Below, in pieces: positions 1 to 11,099 of a DNA stretch of 52,144 nucleotides. The stretch comes from Bacteroidota bacterium (GTDB lineage Bacteria > Bacteroidota > Rhodothermia > Rhodothermales > UBA10348). Position 1 is the stretch's first letter; each line of letters begins with the position of its first letter. The notes beneath the pieces were generated by a model that saw nothing but the letters and a program-made list of their open reading frames with translations, was not told where the DNA came from and searched no databases. The translations under genes were made by a program, and so were the position numbers. Location of the stretch: positions 1 to 52,144 of the forward strand of contig JAJCYR010000067.1 in the NCBI GenBank assembly GCA_029262775.1, read 5' to 3'.

Positions 1-2632
<2,632 letters not shown>

Positions 2633-2700
2633 GTTGTTTGGCGGGTTGAAATGGAAGAGGCGCGGCGGAGGTGACGGGTCGCAGGGTGTGGCCCGGCCTT

Positions 2701-2738
2701 ATAGCGGGTGCGTGAACGCATAGCGTGTGCGTGAACGC
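2701..2738. repeat. Tandem 19-bp duplication in the gcvP leader
   Basis: Two head-to-tail 19-bp units, 2701-2719 and 2720-2738, match at 18 of 19 positions and share GTGCGTGAACGC. They fill the middle of the 137-bp gap between the end of rnc and the start of gcvP. On the minus strand, the promoter side of gcvP, each unit ends in GCTAT, and the one nearer gcvP reads TATAAG, a possible -10. A period near two helical turns would suit paired regulator sites, but slippage is equally possible. Confidence 0.7.
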
Positions 2739-2769
2739 CCGGCCCGGATGAAAGTACGCCGACGCTGGT

Positions 2770-3564
2770 TCAAATTTGTTTGAAATGCGTGAGCGCAATC
2801 TCGGCCGCGGCCTGCTCTGCGCGCTTCTTGCTGGTGTCGGTGGCGCGCCCGTATTCCCGGCCCTCAATGAGGACGGCAACCTCGAAGGCCTTGGCGTGGC
2901 TTGGCCCCGATTCGTCCACGACCAGGTATTCTGGCTGGGCCTGCAAGGCGGCCTGTACGGCTTCCAGGAGCTCGCTCTTGTGGTTGACCCGTTGGCGGGC
3001 AAGCGCCTTCAGGTCGCGCGTGTGCAGTACGTGATTCTCTACAAACCGGGTGGCGGCTTCAAGCCCCAGATCGAGGTGGATGGCGCCAATCATCGCTTCG
3101 AAGGCATCGGACAGCATGGAATCGGACGCATGGGCCTGCGCATCCGAAATACTGGCCGCCGTCTGCAGATGGGTATGGAGCGCAATACCCCGAGCCGATG
3201 CCGCGAGTGCCGTACCGCTCACCAGTTTGGCCCGAAGCCGGGTCAAATATCCTTCGTCTTCATCGGGAAATGCCCGGTAAAGCGCGTCGGCGACGATGTA
3301 GCCGAGCACCGCATCGCCCAGATATTCCAGACGTTCGTTGCTTTCAATATGGCTTTCCGGGTCGCCGCGCATGAGGCTGCGGTGCCGCAGGGCCTGCACG
3401 TAGAGCGAAAAGTCGTGGATGGGCTCGCCCACAAGTTCGGCGATCTCGGCCTCGCTGAAGGGGACCGGCGCGCTGTCAGTGGTGGAGGGTTGGGCCGCGC
3501 CGGACGGCTGGGCCGAGTCCGGCTCTTCCTCACCCGAGAGGTGCGATTTGACCCAGTCCCACAT
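2770..3564 (-). CDS. rnc: Ribonuclease III
   Basis: Double-strand RNA endonuclease of rRNA and mRNA processing. The 264-residue protein carries the RNase III signature NERLEYLGDAVLGY about a third of the way in, the second acidic cluster (SDAFEAMIGAIHLD) expected for the metal site, and a C-terminal dsRNA-binding domain starting near NHKSELLEAVQ and ending with the KKRAEQAAAEIAL helix. About 40 acidic, Pro/Ser-rich residues precede the catalytic domain, slightly more than usual. The start codon overlaps the stop of the beta-lactamase-like gene (TGATG at 3562-3566), so the two are probably translationally coupled. Confidence 0.97.
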   Translation of the reverse strand: MWDWVKSHLSGEEEPDSAQPSGAAQPSTTDSAPVPFSEAEIAELVGEPIHDFSLYVQALRHRSLMRGDPESHIESNERLEYLGDAVLGYIVADALYRAFPDEDEGYLTRLRAKLVSGTALAASARGIALHTHLQTAASISDAQAHASDSMLSDAFEAMIGAIHLDLGLEAATRFVENHVLHTRDLKALARQRVNHKSELLEAVQAALQAQPEYLVVDESGPSHAKAFEVAVLIEGREYGRATDTSKKRAEQAAAEIALTHFKQI

Positions 3565-4559
3565 CAGGCCGTTCCGCGAAGGTGAGCGTGGATGACGCGC
3601 GTCAGGTCGGCGCCGAGGCGGGCGCTCGCGTCGGGGTTCGAAATGCCTTCCATCAAAATGACCAGCACGTACGGCTTGCCGCCGGGCGGGTAGACAATGG
3701 CGGCATCGTGGTTGATGCGCGTGATCTGCCCGGTCTTGTGGGCCACGCGTAGGCCCTCGGGCAGCCCGGCCGGAATAATATCGTTGAACTGCTGGTCGAA
3801 GAGGATCTGCCGCATGGCTGCGTCGGAGCGGGCATTGACCGCCGTTCCGTTCATGATGTGAGTGAGCAGCACCGCCAGGTCGCGTGACGTGGCCTGGTTG
3901 CTCATGCCGAGTTCGAACGCCTTCAGGTCCTCGACCCCGCGGAGCGTCTTCATGCGCGTCGTGCCGAGCCGCTCGGATGTCGCCTGCACCGAGTCGGCGC
4001 CGAGCTCGTCGATAAGCAGGTTCGTGGCCAGATTCGACGACACAATGATCATGTTGTACGTCAGGTCGGCGAGTGTCATAGGCTGGCCGATTTTATCGTA
4101 CGAGGCATCGTCCGAGTCATCCTCGATGGAAAATGGCTCTCCGTCGACGATAGATCGGAAGCTGTTGCGAAGCACAATCGTGTCGTCCATGGCGAAGTCT
4201 CCCCGCTCGACGCGGCGGAAAACCTCGATCATGACCGGGATTTTCATGGTGCTGGCCGCGTGAAAAAGCCGGTCGCCGTTCATGTGGACCTCGGCGCTGG
4301 CCGCCGCACCGGCACCCGCCACCCGATCGACCACGGAGATCGCGACGACGGCCGAGTCCCCTTCGGTGACGTTTTCAGCCCGGAAGGCGCTGATAATCCG
4401 GTTCAGCTCGTTCTGGAGATCGCTCGGCATGACGGTGGACGGCGGTTTCAGGTCGGCTTCAGGGTTGTTTTCGGTTCTTTTTTCGGGAGATGCGCACGCC
4501 GCGACCAGAAAGACCGCGAGGAACATAGTCAGAAACAACGGGGGACGTGTCATGGTCAC
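3564..4559 (-). CDS. Class A beta-lactamase-like serine hydrolase, lipoprotein
   Basis: The N-terminus has a hydrophobic stretch ending in a lipobox (LVAAC), so this is probably a membrane-anchored periplasmic lipoprotein. The serine penicillin-interacting motifs are present: STMK (nucleophile Ser and Lys), SSN in place of the usual SDN, and HKTGQ near the C-terminus. The fold matches the beta-lactamase2/class A group. At 331 residues it is longer than typical class A enzymes because of the leader and a linker. It may be a true beta-lactamase or a D-Ala peptidase-like hydrolase; the altered SDN motif leaves this open. The start is either GTG at 4559, overlapping the previous stop as GTGA, or ATG at 4553. 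It lies in one run with the GH3 gene and rnc. Confidence 0.85.
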   Translation of the reverse strand: MTMTRPPLFLTMFLAVFLVAACASPEKRTENNPEADLKPPSTVMPSDLQNELNRIISAFRAENVTEGDSAVVAISVVDRVAGAGAAASAEVHMNGDRLFHAASTMKIPVMIEVFRRVERGDFAMDDTIVLRNSFRSIVDGEPFSIEDDSDDASYDKIGQPMTLADLTYNMIIVSSNLATNLLIDELGADSVQATSERLGTTRMKTLRGVEDLKAFELGMSNQATSRDLAVLLTHIMNGTAVNARSDAAMRQILFDQQFNDIIPAGLPEGLRVAHKTGQITRINHDAAIVYPPGGKPYVLVILMEGISNPDASARLGADLTRVIHAHLRGTA

Positions 4560-6184
4560 TGTTCGGGGTCAAGAGTCACAATATATTCGATGAGCGCGTG
4601 TTGTGATGCTTCGACGTCGCTGAACAGGCAGACGGCATGGGCGGCATTCGGAAAGGCGTCAAGGACGGTCGGGCTTCCAAGGCTCGCGAGTACGACATGT
4701 TCGCGTTCACTGAGGTCTTTGACAAAGGCCCGCTGGCTGGGAAGCAGGCCGTAGCGGTGCCACGCGGCGGGCTTGACGACGACGGCCAGCAGGATCGCCC
4801 GGTACTCGGCGGCCTGGTCCAGCACCCGCTCCATGTCTTCTTCGGCTGTCCCAGGTAGAATTTCGACGTACTCCCCGGCCGGATAGCGCCTCCGGAAGGC
4901 AGCCTCGAGGGGGCTTTGGGTGGGGTCGGTATAATTCGTACTGGGCCGCACGAGCACGCACAGCGTGCCCGTGCGGCCCGGATGCGACGTAAAAAACAAG
5001 AATGGGTGCGGCGATTCCCGGGCCACGAGGGCGCTACGGGCATGATCCGCGGCCAGTTGGCGGTGTGCGTCGCATCCAACGAGTGAGATGTCAAAGGCTG
5101 TGCCGGGGTCCTGGAAAAAACCGGGGCCGAACCGGTCGGACAGCCGCGTCTTGAGCGCCCACGTGCGGCCGAAGGCTTCGTCGACACGGCGCCGGACCTC
5201 ACCGTCCGCATGCGCGGCCGAGACGAGGGCGTCGACCGCGATATCGACGTCGTCCACATCGAGGAGGATATCCACGCCTGCCAGGAGGAGCTGTGCGGGG
5301 TCATGTTCTGACTGGGCGCCGGCCATGAGCAGGCTGTCGCTGATGACGGCGCCGCGGAATCCAAGCTCTCCGCGCAGGAGGTCCGTCAGGATGGGGCGCG
5401 ACTGTGTGGCAGTCCGCCCGGAGACGTCGAGCGCCGGATACACTACGTGGGCGGTCATGACGAGGTCCACCCCCGCGTCCACGGCGGCGCGGAATGGGGG
5501 AAGTTCGAGCTGCTCAAGGGACGCGGCGGTGCGCGAAACGAGGGGCGTACCGTCGTGCGAATCGGTCTCGGTGTCGCCGTGGCCCGGGAAATGTTTGGCG
5601 GTCGTGAGAAGGCCCTCGGCGTGGGAGCCATGGACGTAGGCTTCAACGCGCGGGATGACGCTTTCCAGCGAGCGGCCAAAGGCGCGCGTGGCGATGATGG
5701 GGTTGGCGGGATTCGAGGCCACGTCGGCGACCGGCGAGAAGCTGATGTGGATGCCCGTGGCAAGAGCTTCCCGCGCCGAAATCCGTGCCATCGCTTCTAC
5801 AGCTTCGGGATCCTGCGATTCGTAGGCCATGGCGTGCGGAAACACCGTCGCGCCGCGGATCTGCTGTCCTACGCCGCGTTCCATGTCAGTGGCCACGAGG
5901 AGCGGAAAGCGGCTCGAGGCCTGTAGCAGCGCCAGCGACTGTGGGGTATGGTAGCGGTCTCCGTTGAAGAGGCAGAAACCGCCGATAGCGTGGCGCGAGA
6001 GTAGATCGCGCATGCGTTCCACGTCTTCTTCGACCTTCACGATCGGGTCCATGTTGGATCCGATGCGCGGGAATATGAGTTGGGCGGCGCGGTCGCGGAC
6101 GGACGTGGGCACGCGGGTGGAGGCGGAGGTGGGCACGCGGGTGGAGGTGGAGGTGCGGCCGGGTCCCGATGCGGATGCGCTCAT
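4556..6184 (-). CDS. Glycoside hydrolase family 3, beta-N-acetylhexosaminidase (NagZ-like)
   Basis: Probable beta-N-acetylglucosaminidase acting on peptidoglycan fragments. The NagZ signature KHFPGHGDTETDSHDGTP is present (Asp/His acid-base loop), and the nucleophile Asp is expected in VISDSLLMAGA. I take the ATG at 6184 (542 residues) because it overlaps the nadD stop as ATGA; the frame runs further upstream, but only as an out-of-frame shadow of nadD. At 542 residues it exceeds the E. coli type (about 340) by an extra C-terminal domain, as in two-domain GH3 enzymes. No signal peptide is apparent; the N-terminus is instead a Ser/Thr/Pro repeat (STRVPTSA twice) encoded by a 24-bp tandem duplication. 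It abuts a beta-lactamase-like gene, a functionally suggestive pairing. Confidence 0.9.
   Translation of the reverse strand: MSASASGPGRTSTSTRVPTSASTRVPTSVRDRAAQLIFPRIGSNMDPIVKVEEDVERMRDLLSRHAIGGFCLFNGDRYHTPQSLALLQASSRFPLLVATDMERGVGQQIRGATVFPHAMAYESQDPEAVEAMARISAREALATGIHISFSPVADVASNPANPIIATRAFGRSLESVIPRVEAYVHGSHAEGLLTTAKHFPGHGDTETDSHDGTPLVSRTAASLEQLELPPFRAAVDAGVDLVMTAHVVYPALDVSGRTATQSRPILTDLLRGELGFRGAVISDSLLMAGAQSEHDPAQLLLAGVDILLDVDDVDIAVDALVSAAHADGEVRRRVDEAFGRTWALKTRLSDRFGPGFFQDPGTAFDISLVGCDAHRQLAADHARSALVARESPHPFLFFTSHPGRTGTLCVLVRPSTNYTDPTQSPLEAAFRRRYPAGEYVEILPGTAEEDMERVLDQAAEYRAILLAVVVKPAAWHRYGLLPSQRAFVKDLSEREHVVLASLGSPTVLDAFPNAAHAVCLFSDVEASQHALIEYIVTLDPEQ
6105..6152. repeat. 24-bp tandem duplication inside the GH3 gene
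   Basis: Units 6105-6128 and 6129-6152 match at 23 of 24 positions. Read on the coding (minus) strand they encode a repeated Ser-Thr-Arg-Val-Pro-Thr-Ser segment just before the catalytic domain. The length is a multiple of three, so copy-number change would keep the frame. Confidence 0.85.
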
Positions 6185-6792
6185 TGGTAGAGCCCGTTCT
6201 GGGTGATGTAGTGCAGCACGGCGGGCAGGAGCATGTCCTTCGTGGACTCGCCGCGGCGCAGGCGCTCGCGGATGTTGGTCGAGGAGATGTTGATCGTGGC
6301 ACCCTGGATTTGCCGTGCGTCGGGCGGCGCCGCGGATGACTCGGCGCCAGATGAAACGGGCGCCGAGGCGCCCGCTGCCAGCGGCTCCGGTGGGCGGAGA
6401 TAGACGGCGAGCGATGCCAGTTCCTGGATGCGCTCGGGCTCGCGCCAAGAGGTAAAGCCGTCCAGGTTGTCCGAGCCCACAATGAGCCAGAAATGTGCAT
6501 CGGGATAATCTTCGCGAAGCGATTCCAGCGTCAGGATTGTCCAGGAGGGTTCGAGGCGGTCGATTTCCCGGCTGTCGACCGCAAATTCAGGGACGTCCCT
6601 CGTCATGAGGCGGACCATGTTCAGTCGATCGAGCGGCTGTGCCAGCCTGCGATCCGGTTTGTGGGGTGGCTGCCGGGCGGGGAGCCAGAGTAGGCGGTCC
6701 AGATTGAGCTGCCGACAGGCAGCATGCGCCACACGATAGTGCGCCCGGTGGGGAGGGTCAAAACTGCCTCCAAACACCCCGATCTGCTTCAT
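6181..6792 (-). CDS. nadD: Nicotinate-nucleotide adenylyltransferase
   Basis: Transfers AMP from ATP to nicotinate mononucleotide in NAD synthesis. The nucleotidyltransferase motif GGSFDPPHRAHY is at residues 8-19 and the C-terminal ISSTNIRERL motif is intact. The 203-residue length is normal for the family. An Ala/Ser-rich insert precedes the ISST motif. It sits 16 bp downstream of bamD and its stop overlaps the start of the GH3 gene (ATGA), so co-expression with the envelope genes is likely. Confidence 0.95.
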   Translation of the reverse strand: MKQIGVFGGSFDPPHRAHYRVAHAACRQLNLDRLLWLPARQPPHKPDRRLAQPLDRLNMVRLMTRDVPEFAVDSREIDRLEPSWTILTLESLREDYPDAHFWLIVGSDNLDGFTSWREPERIQELASLAVYLRPPEPLAAGASAPVSSGAESSAAPPDARQIQGATINISSTNIRERLRRGESTKDMLLPAVLHYITQNGLYQ

Positions 6793-6808
6793 GGCGAAAA
6801 GAATTCCA

Positions 6809-7606
6809 TCAGGACGCCCGTTGCAGGGCGTCGATTTCAGCCTGGAGGCTCAGGTACACTTGTTCCGCGTCCTTGAGCACCGGGCTGTCCGGAAAAATCT
6901 GGCGCAGTTTGTCGTAATTCTCCACGCCTTGCCTGAAGCGCTCCAACTTCTTGCTACGTACGCTCAACCGGCCGTATTCCAGGTAATTGCGCATGGCACC
7001 GAGCAGTGCGTTGTCCGCCCAGTTGGTGTCATAATAGGAGTCGAACACCGATTCATAGGAGACGGCCGCCGCCTCGTAGAGTTTACGGCGGTCGTAGAGC
7101 TCCGCGGCATGGTAGGCCTTGCGCCCCATCTTCTCGCGGAGCTCGGCAATTTTCTGGCCGGCTTCTTCGGTCAGTTCATGGTCCGGATAACGTGTGATGA
7201 ACAACCGGAATTGCCGGATGGCACGCTCGGTGTCGGTCTGGTCGAGCTGGTAGGCGGGCGAGCGGTCATGATAGGTCATGGCAAGCTCGAATTCGACCTG
7301 TGGAAGGCGGGGGTCGGACCTGAAAATCTGCGTAAATCGCGTGTATTCATTGGCGGCGAGCAGATACTGTTCACTTTCGCGGTAGGACCGGGCCAGCCAG
7401 AGCTGCGCGTCGGCGGCCCACTCGTGGGTGCGTCCAAAGTCGAACACCCCTTGGAAATATTGGATGGCCACGTCATAGCGCTCGGCTTCGAAACGCTCCA
7501 TACCACGCTCAAACGCTTCCTGGGGTGCATTGTAGCGGACCCGGTTGGGCGAGGAGCAGCTCGAGAGTACGAGTGCAAGGGCCACGATCAAAAGGCGGAA
7601 CGTCAT
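6809..7606 (-). CDS. bamD: Outer-membrane assembly lipoprotein BamD
   Basis: TPR lipoprotein of the BAM complex that helps BamA insert beta-barrel proteins into the outer membrane. A signal peptide with lipobox (LVLSSC) is followed by an AQEAFERGMERFEAERYD-type first TPR and further repeats (ERAIRQFRLFITRYPDHELTEEA is diagnostic of BamD/YfiO). Length is 265 residues, typical. The start codon lies within a perfect 13-bp tandem duplication (7605-7630). The upstream neighbour encodes another TPR-containing envelope protein 30 bp away. Note that the first-repeat residues in the sequence are QEAFERGMERFEAERYD. Confidence 0.92.
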   Translation of the reverse strand: MTFRLLIVALALVLSSCSSPNRVRYNAPQEAFERGMERFEAERYDVAIQYFQGVFDFGRTHEWAADAQLWLARSYRESEQYLLAANEYTRFTQIFRSDPRLPQVEFELAMTYHDRSPAYQLDQTDTERAIRQFRLFITRYPDHELTEEAGQKIAELREKMGRKAYHAAELYDRRKLYEAAAVSYESVFDSYYDTNWADNALLGAMRNYLEYGRLSVRSKKLERFRQGVENYDKLRQIFPDSPVLKDAEQVYLSLQAEIDALQRAS

Positions 7607-7630
7607 GATGCGAAGAAATGATGCGAAGAA
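7605..7630. repeat. Perfect 13-bp tandem duplication at the bamD start
   Basis: ATGATGCGAAGAA occurs twice head to tail (7605-7617, 7618-7630). On the minus strand it makes up almost the entire 30-bp spacer upstream of bamD and overlaps its first bases. It contains no good Shine-Dalgarno; its effect on bamD translation is unknown. Confidence 0.85.
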
Positions 7631-7636
7631 AAAAGG

Positions 7637-9142
7637 TCAGCGCAACAGAGAGAGTTGGCCGAAGCTGTATCGGTGATAGTACACGGCGCGGTTGACACTC
7701 GTTCCATCGAAGTCAATCCGGTGGGCCAGCCCGTCGTGGCGCGGGGCCTGGCGGATGGCGCGGGCCAGAGCGCGGGCGTCGGCGCTGGGCGGAGTGGCCT
7801 GAAGTACGCTCATCAGGAACATGCCGGTATCGTATCCGGCCCAGGCCAGACGGCCCGGGTCGTGGCCTGCCAGTTCGCGGAAAGCCCGCGCGAACCGGTC
7901 CGCCTCGTGCGCAATGGCATTTCCGGCCGCTCTCCCCGCCATGTCAAGCAGCGGAGGATGGAAATCGTTGATGTACGTTGTTGTGTACTTACTGGCATGC
8001 GAGACTATGGGCAGATTGTGCCACGCAGAATTCCCCAGAATGCGCGTCTCGCGCCCCATCAGGTCCAGGCTCGAGAGGATGCCCCCGATCGTGCGCTCGG
8101 CGTTGTCAGAGAATACCGGCAAGAGAAGGGCCTCGACGTGTTTCAGGGTATCGGCAGGGAAATGGTTGGAGAGCTCGAACCAACCCCGCTCGTCGGGCAG
8201 AAAGGTGAGCAGGTTGACGTGACCGCCGAGGCGCGAGACCTCCTCGACGAACGCATCGACCAGTTGCTCGGACAGGTCGTCGGGCTTGAACTCAGCCACA
8301 ACACCGACGCTGTCCATCCGAAGTCCGTTGATGGCCAGCTGCGCAAGCAGTTCGCCGCGCACGGCCATGGTGGGGTTTGCCTGGAATATGAAGTCGCGGC
8401 CCCGGGATATATCCGGATCGGTGGCCATGGGAGCCAGAAACGGGATCGCCTGCCGCTCGGCTTCGCCGGCGACGGTGAGTGCTTCTTCTGAGAAAAGCGT
8501 ACCCCAGAGTACATCGACATCTTCATCTGCCAACTGCCGAACGGCCCGCCGTATGCTTCCGGCTGTATCTCCGGTGTCGCGAAAAACCAGCTCGACGGGA
8601 CGTTGCCCGGGTTCATTGGGTGCGATACGGGCGTTGTGCTCACGAACGGCCAGGTGCAGTCCATTGAAGATTTCCTGCGAATCAATAACGGCATCCCCGG
8701 TGAGTGAGAGCAGGACGCCAAGGCGGATGGGGCGCTCATTCAGTAGCCGTTCGGCCTGGTCAATCGTGACCTGCAGGGATTCGGCAGCGGCCGCATATGA
8801 CGAGCTGGGGTAGCGCCGCGCAAACGAGCCCACGAGACCGCGTGCCCGGTCGAACTGGCCGAGCTCGTAGGCCGCGCGGGCGGCCATCAATGTGGCTGCC
8901 GAATGATGTGAGCTGAAGGGCCAGTCGGACCGGACCTGCTCGAAGAGGGTCTGTGCGGTGTGCATGTCGCCCGCGTCCCAGGCCTCCAGGCCAATACGGA
9001 ACAGGGAGTCGGCTGCAGGGACGTCTCGGACCCCGGACAGGTCCTGTGCGGTGGCGTCGTGCAGCCAGCTGCCGGGCAGGCCGGTCGCCTGCACGCCGAA
9101 CGTGATAAGGAAAAGGAGCAGGGTCCGGACTGTTATTCCCAT
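7637..9142 (-). CDS. Secreted TPR plus periplasmic-binding-fold protein (LpoA-like / ABC substrate-binding-like)
   Basis: A signal peptide (MGITVRTLLLFLITFGVQATG, cleavage probably after the ATAQ further on) is followed by about 100 residues of TPR-like helices and then a type 1 periplasmic-binding fold (IRLGVLLSLTGDAV onward, with FLAPMATDPDISRGRDFIFQANPT). This order resembles the penicillin-binding-protein activator LpoA, and also the branched-chain amino-acid receptor family. With no permease or ATPase gene nearby and bamD beside it, an envelope role is more likely than transport, but this is inference. I chose the ATG at 9142 because it lies 7 bp after the guaA stop and begins a good signal peptide; the longer frame overlaps guaA. 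Confidence 0.78.
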   Translation of the reverse strand: MGITVRTLLLFLITFGVQATGLPGSWLHDATAQDLSGVRDVPAADSLFRIGLEAWDAGDMHTAQTLFEQVRSDWPFSSHHSAATLMAARAAYELGQFDRARGLVGSFARRYPSSSYAAAAESLQVTIDQAERLLNERPIRLGVLLSLTGDAVIDSQEIFNGLHLAVREHNARIAPNEPGQRPVELVFRDTGDTAGSIRRAVRQLADEDVDVLWGTLFSEEALTVAGEAERQAIPFLAPMATDPDISRGRDFIFQANPTMAVRGELLAQLAINGLRMDSVGVVAEFKPDDLSEQLVDAFVEEVSRLGGHVNLLTFLPDERGWFELSNHFPADTLKHVEALLLPVFSDNAERTIGGILSSLDLMGRETRILGNSAWHNLPIVSHASKYTTTYINDFHPPLLDMAGRAAGNAIAHEADRFARAFRELAGHDPGRLAWAGYDTGMFLMSVLQATPPSADARALARAIRQAPRHDGLAHRIDFDGTSVNRAVYYHRYSFGQLSLLR

Positions 9143-9158
9143 GCGTCTGTTATTCCCA
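9130..9158. repeat. Spaced 12-bp direct repeat across the guaA stop and the next start
   Basis: CTGTTATTCCCA occurs at 9130-9141 and 9147-9158. On the minus strand one copy holds the last guaA codons with its TAA, and the other follows the ATG of the TPR/binding-fold gene, so a 17-bp duplication appears to have made the present junction. Confidence 0.7.
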
Positions 9159-10718
9159 CTCAATGGTAGCGGGCGGTTTTGAACTGATGTCGTAGACGGT
9201 TCGGTTGATACCACGGATTTCGTTCACGATCCGACCCGAAACGCGGGCCAGAAACTCGTGGGGCAACCAGGCCCAGTCGGCCGTCATACCGTCAACACTG
9301 GTCACGGCGCGAAGGGCGCACACATTCTCGTACGTACGTTCATCGCCCATGACGCCGACCGTCTGGACGGGAAGCAGCACGGCAAGTGCCTGCCACACTG
9401 TGTCATATAGACCGGCCCGCCGAAGCTCTTCGATGAAAATGGCGTCAGCTTCCTGGAGCAGCCGGACATCGTTACGAGTGACGGCTCCGATAATGCGGAT
9501 GCCCAGGCCGGGGCCCGGAAACGGATGGCGGCCAATGATATGCTCCGGCACCTTGAGGATGCGTCCAATGGCGCGGACTTCGTCCTTGAACAGTTCGCGA
9601 AAGGGCTCAAGCACCTGCATGCGCATGTTCTCTGGCAATCCACCCACGTTGTGGTGCGTCTTGATGGTGGCCGATGGGCCCTTGAACGAAACACTTTCAA
9701 TAACATCCGGGTAGAGCGTGCCCTGCGCCAGGAAGCCCGGCTTCGTTCCAAGCTCGTCCTGGATGGCGACGGTAGCGCCTTCGAAGACTTCCACGAACGT
9801 ATTTCCGATGATCTTGCGCTTGGTTTCCGGGTCCACGACGCCATCGAGCCGCTCCAGGAACAGGTCCGACGCGTCAATGGCTGTCAGCCGGATATGGTAC
9901 TCGTCTCGGAACGTGGTCTGCACCATGTCCCATTCGCCTTTGCGAAGAAGTCCATTGTTGATGAAAATGCACGTCAGCTGGTCGCCTATGGCCTCGTGAA
10001 GCAGCACGGCAGCGACCGATGAATCCACGCCACCCGACAGGCCCAGAATGACGTGCTCCCTACCTACGGTCTTCCGGATTTCGGCGATCTTTTCTTCGAC
10101 GAACGAGGCGGCCGACCAGTCCCGGCTGCATCCACACACGTTGCCGGCAAAGTTCTCGAGTATGGTCTTCCCATGTTCGGTGTGCACGACCTCGGGATGA
10201 AACTGTACCCCATAGAGGGCTTCCGACGTATGCCGAACCGCAGCAATGGGTGCGTTCATGGTATGGGCAATGACCTCGAACCCGTCCGGAAGACGCGTTA
10301 AATGGTCACCGTGACTCATCCACACGTTCGATCCCTCCGGAATGCCATCGAACAGGTCGGTGCGGGAATCGATCACGATGGCTGCCCGCCCAAACTCCCG
10401 CCGCTCGGCGCGTTCGACGGCGCCCCCGAGCACCTGCGCCATGGACTGGAGGCCATAGCAGATACCGAGCACAGGAACGGGCGACCCGTCTTCCTGCTCC
10501 AGCCGGAGATAGGCCGGATCGAGGCTCGGCGCGCCCGGATCATACACCGATGAGGGTCCGCCCGAGAGGATCAGTCCCCTCGGATGCAGTGCCCGGATGG
10601 TCGCCACATCCTCTGTGCACGGATAAATCTCGGAGTACACCCCCGCTTCCCGGATGCGCCGCGCAATGAGCTGCGTATACTGCGATCCGAAATCGAGGAT
10701 GACCAGGGTTTCGTGCAT
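9150..10718 (-). CDS. guaA: GMP synthase (glutamine-hydrolysing)
   Basis: Amidates XMP to GMP using ammonia from glutamine. The N-terminal class I glutamine amidotransferase has the catalytic Cys in VLGICYGLQSMA and the His/Glu region QFHPEVVHTEHG. The ATP-pyrophosphatase domain has LSGGVDSSVAA, and the dimerization domain ends in PATIEWE, as in most GuaA proteins. The 522-residue length is standard. The start codon follows the gcvH stop directly (TAA then ATG), so it is almost certainly co-transcribed with efp-accB-accC-gcvH. Confidence 0.98.
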   Translation of the reverse strand: MHETLVILDFGSQYTQLIARRIREAGVYSEIYPCTEDVATIRALHPRGLILSGGPSSVYDPGAPSLDPAYLRLEQEDGSPVPVLGICYGLQSMAQVLGGAVERAERREFGRAAIVIDSRTDLFDGIPEGSNVWMSHGDHLTRLPDGFEVIAHTMNAPIAAVRHTSEALYGVQFHPEVVHTEHGKTILENFAGNVCGCSRDWSAASFVEEKIAEIRKTVGREHVILGLSGGVDSSVAAVLLHEAIGDQLTCIFINNGLLRKGEWDMVQTTFRDEYHIRLTAIDASDLFLERLDGVVDPETKRKIIGNTFVEVFEGATVAIQDELGTKPGFLAQGTLYPDVIESVSFKGPSATIKTHHNVGGLPENMRMQVLEPFRELFKDEVRAIGRILKVPEHIIGRHPFPGPGLGIRIIGAVTRNDVRLLQEADAIFIEELRRAGLYDTVWQALAVLLPVQTVGVMGDERTYENVCALRAVTSVDGMTADWAWLPHEFLARVSGRIVNEIRGINRTVYDISSKPPATIEWE

Positions 10719-11099
10719 TTACTGACCGACCATGTCGGCATAATCCGAGGCGGACAGAAGATCTTCGACGTCGTCCGCATTGTCGAGCGTCATTTTGATG
10801 AGCCAGCCTTCGCCGTAGGGATCGTCATTGACGAGTTCCGGGCTGGTGTCGAGGGCCGAATTCATTTCCGTTACTGTGCCACTTACGGGCATGAACAGTT
10901 CCGAGACGGTTTTGACCGCTTCGACCGTGCCAAAGACATCGTCCTTGCCGACAGCGTCGCCGACCGTTTCAACTTCAACGTAGACAATGTCTCCCAACTC
11001 GGACTGGGCGAAGTCAGTGATTCCGATCGTGGCCGTGTCTCCTTCGACACGTACCCATTCGTGATCTTTTGTGTAGTGGAGTTCGTCAGGAAATGTCAT
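10719..11099 (-). CDS. gcvH: Glycine cleavage system H protein
   Basis: Lipoyl carrier that shuttles the aminomethyl group between GcvP, GcvT and GcvL. The 126-residue protein starts [20 protein letters not shown]; the lipoylated lysine is K63 in [16 protein letters not shown]. The C-terminal GEGWLIKM segment is typical. The ATG at 11099 lies inside the 3' end of accC (14-bp overlap); a longer in-frame extension would run deeper into accC and lacks family similarity. Being in the acc-guaA run and not with gcvP is unusual and may tie its expression to growth genes. Confidence 0.97.
   Translation of the reverse strand: MTFPDELHYTKDHEWVRVEGDTATIGITDFAQSELGDIVYVEVETVGDAVGKDDVFGTVEAVKTVSELFMPVSGTVTEMNSALDTSPELVNDDPYGEGWLIKMTLDNADDVEDLLSASDYADMVGQ

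Noticed and set aside
2633..2769. Glycine riboswitch upstream of gcvP
   Set aside because: I looked for the conserved paired helices and glycine-aptamer core and see only the 19-bp duplication.
6185..6448. N-terminal extension of the GH3 gene upstream of 6184
   Set aside because: The extension is nadD read in another frame; the ATGA overlap start explains the gene better.
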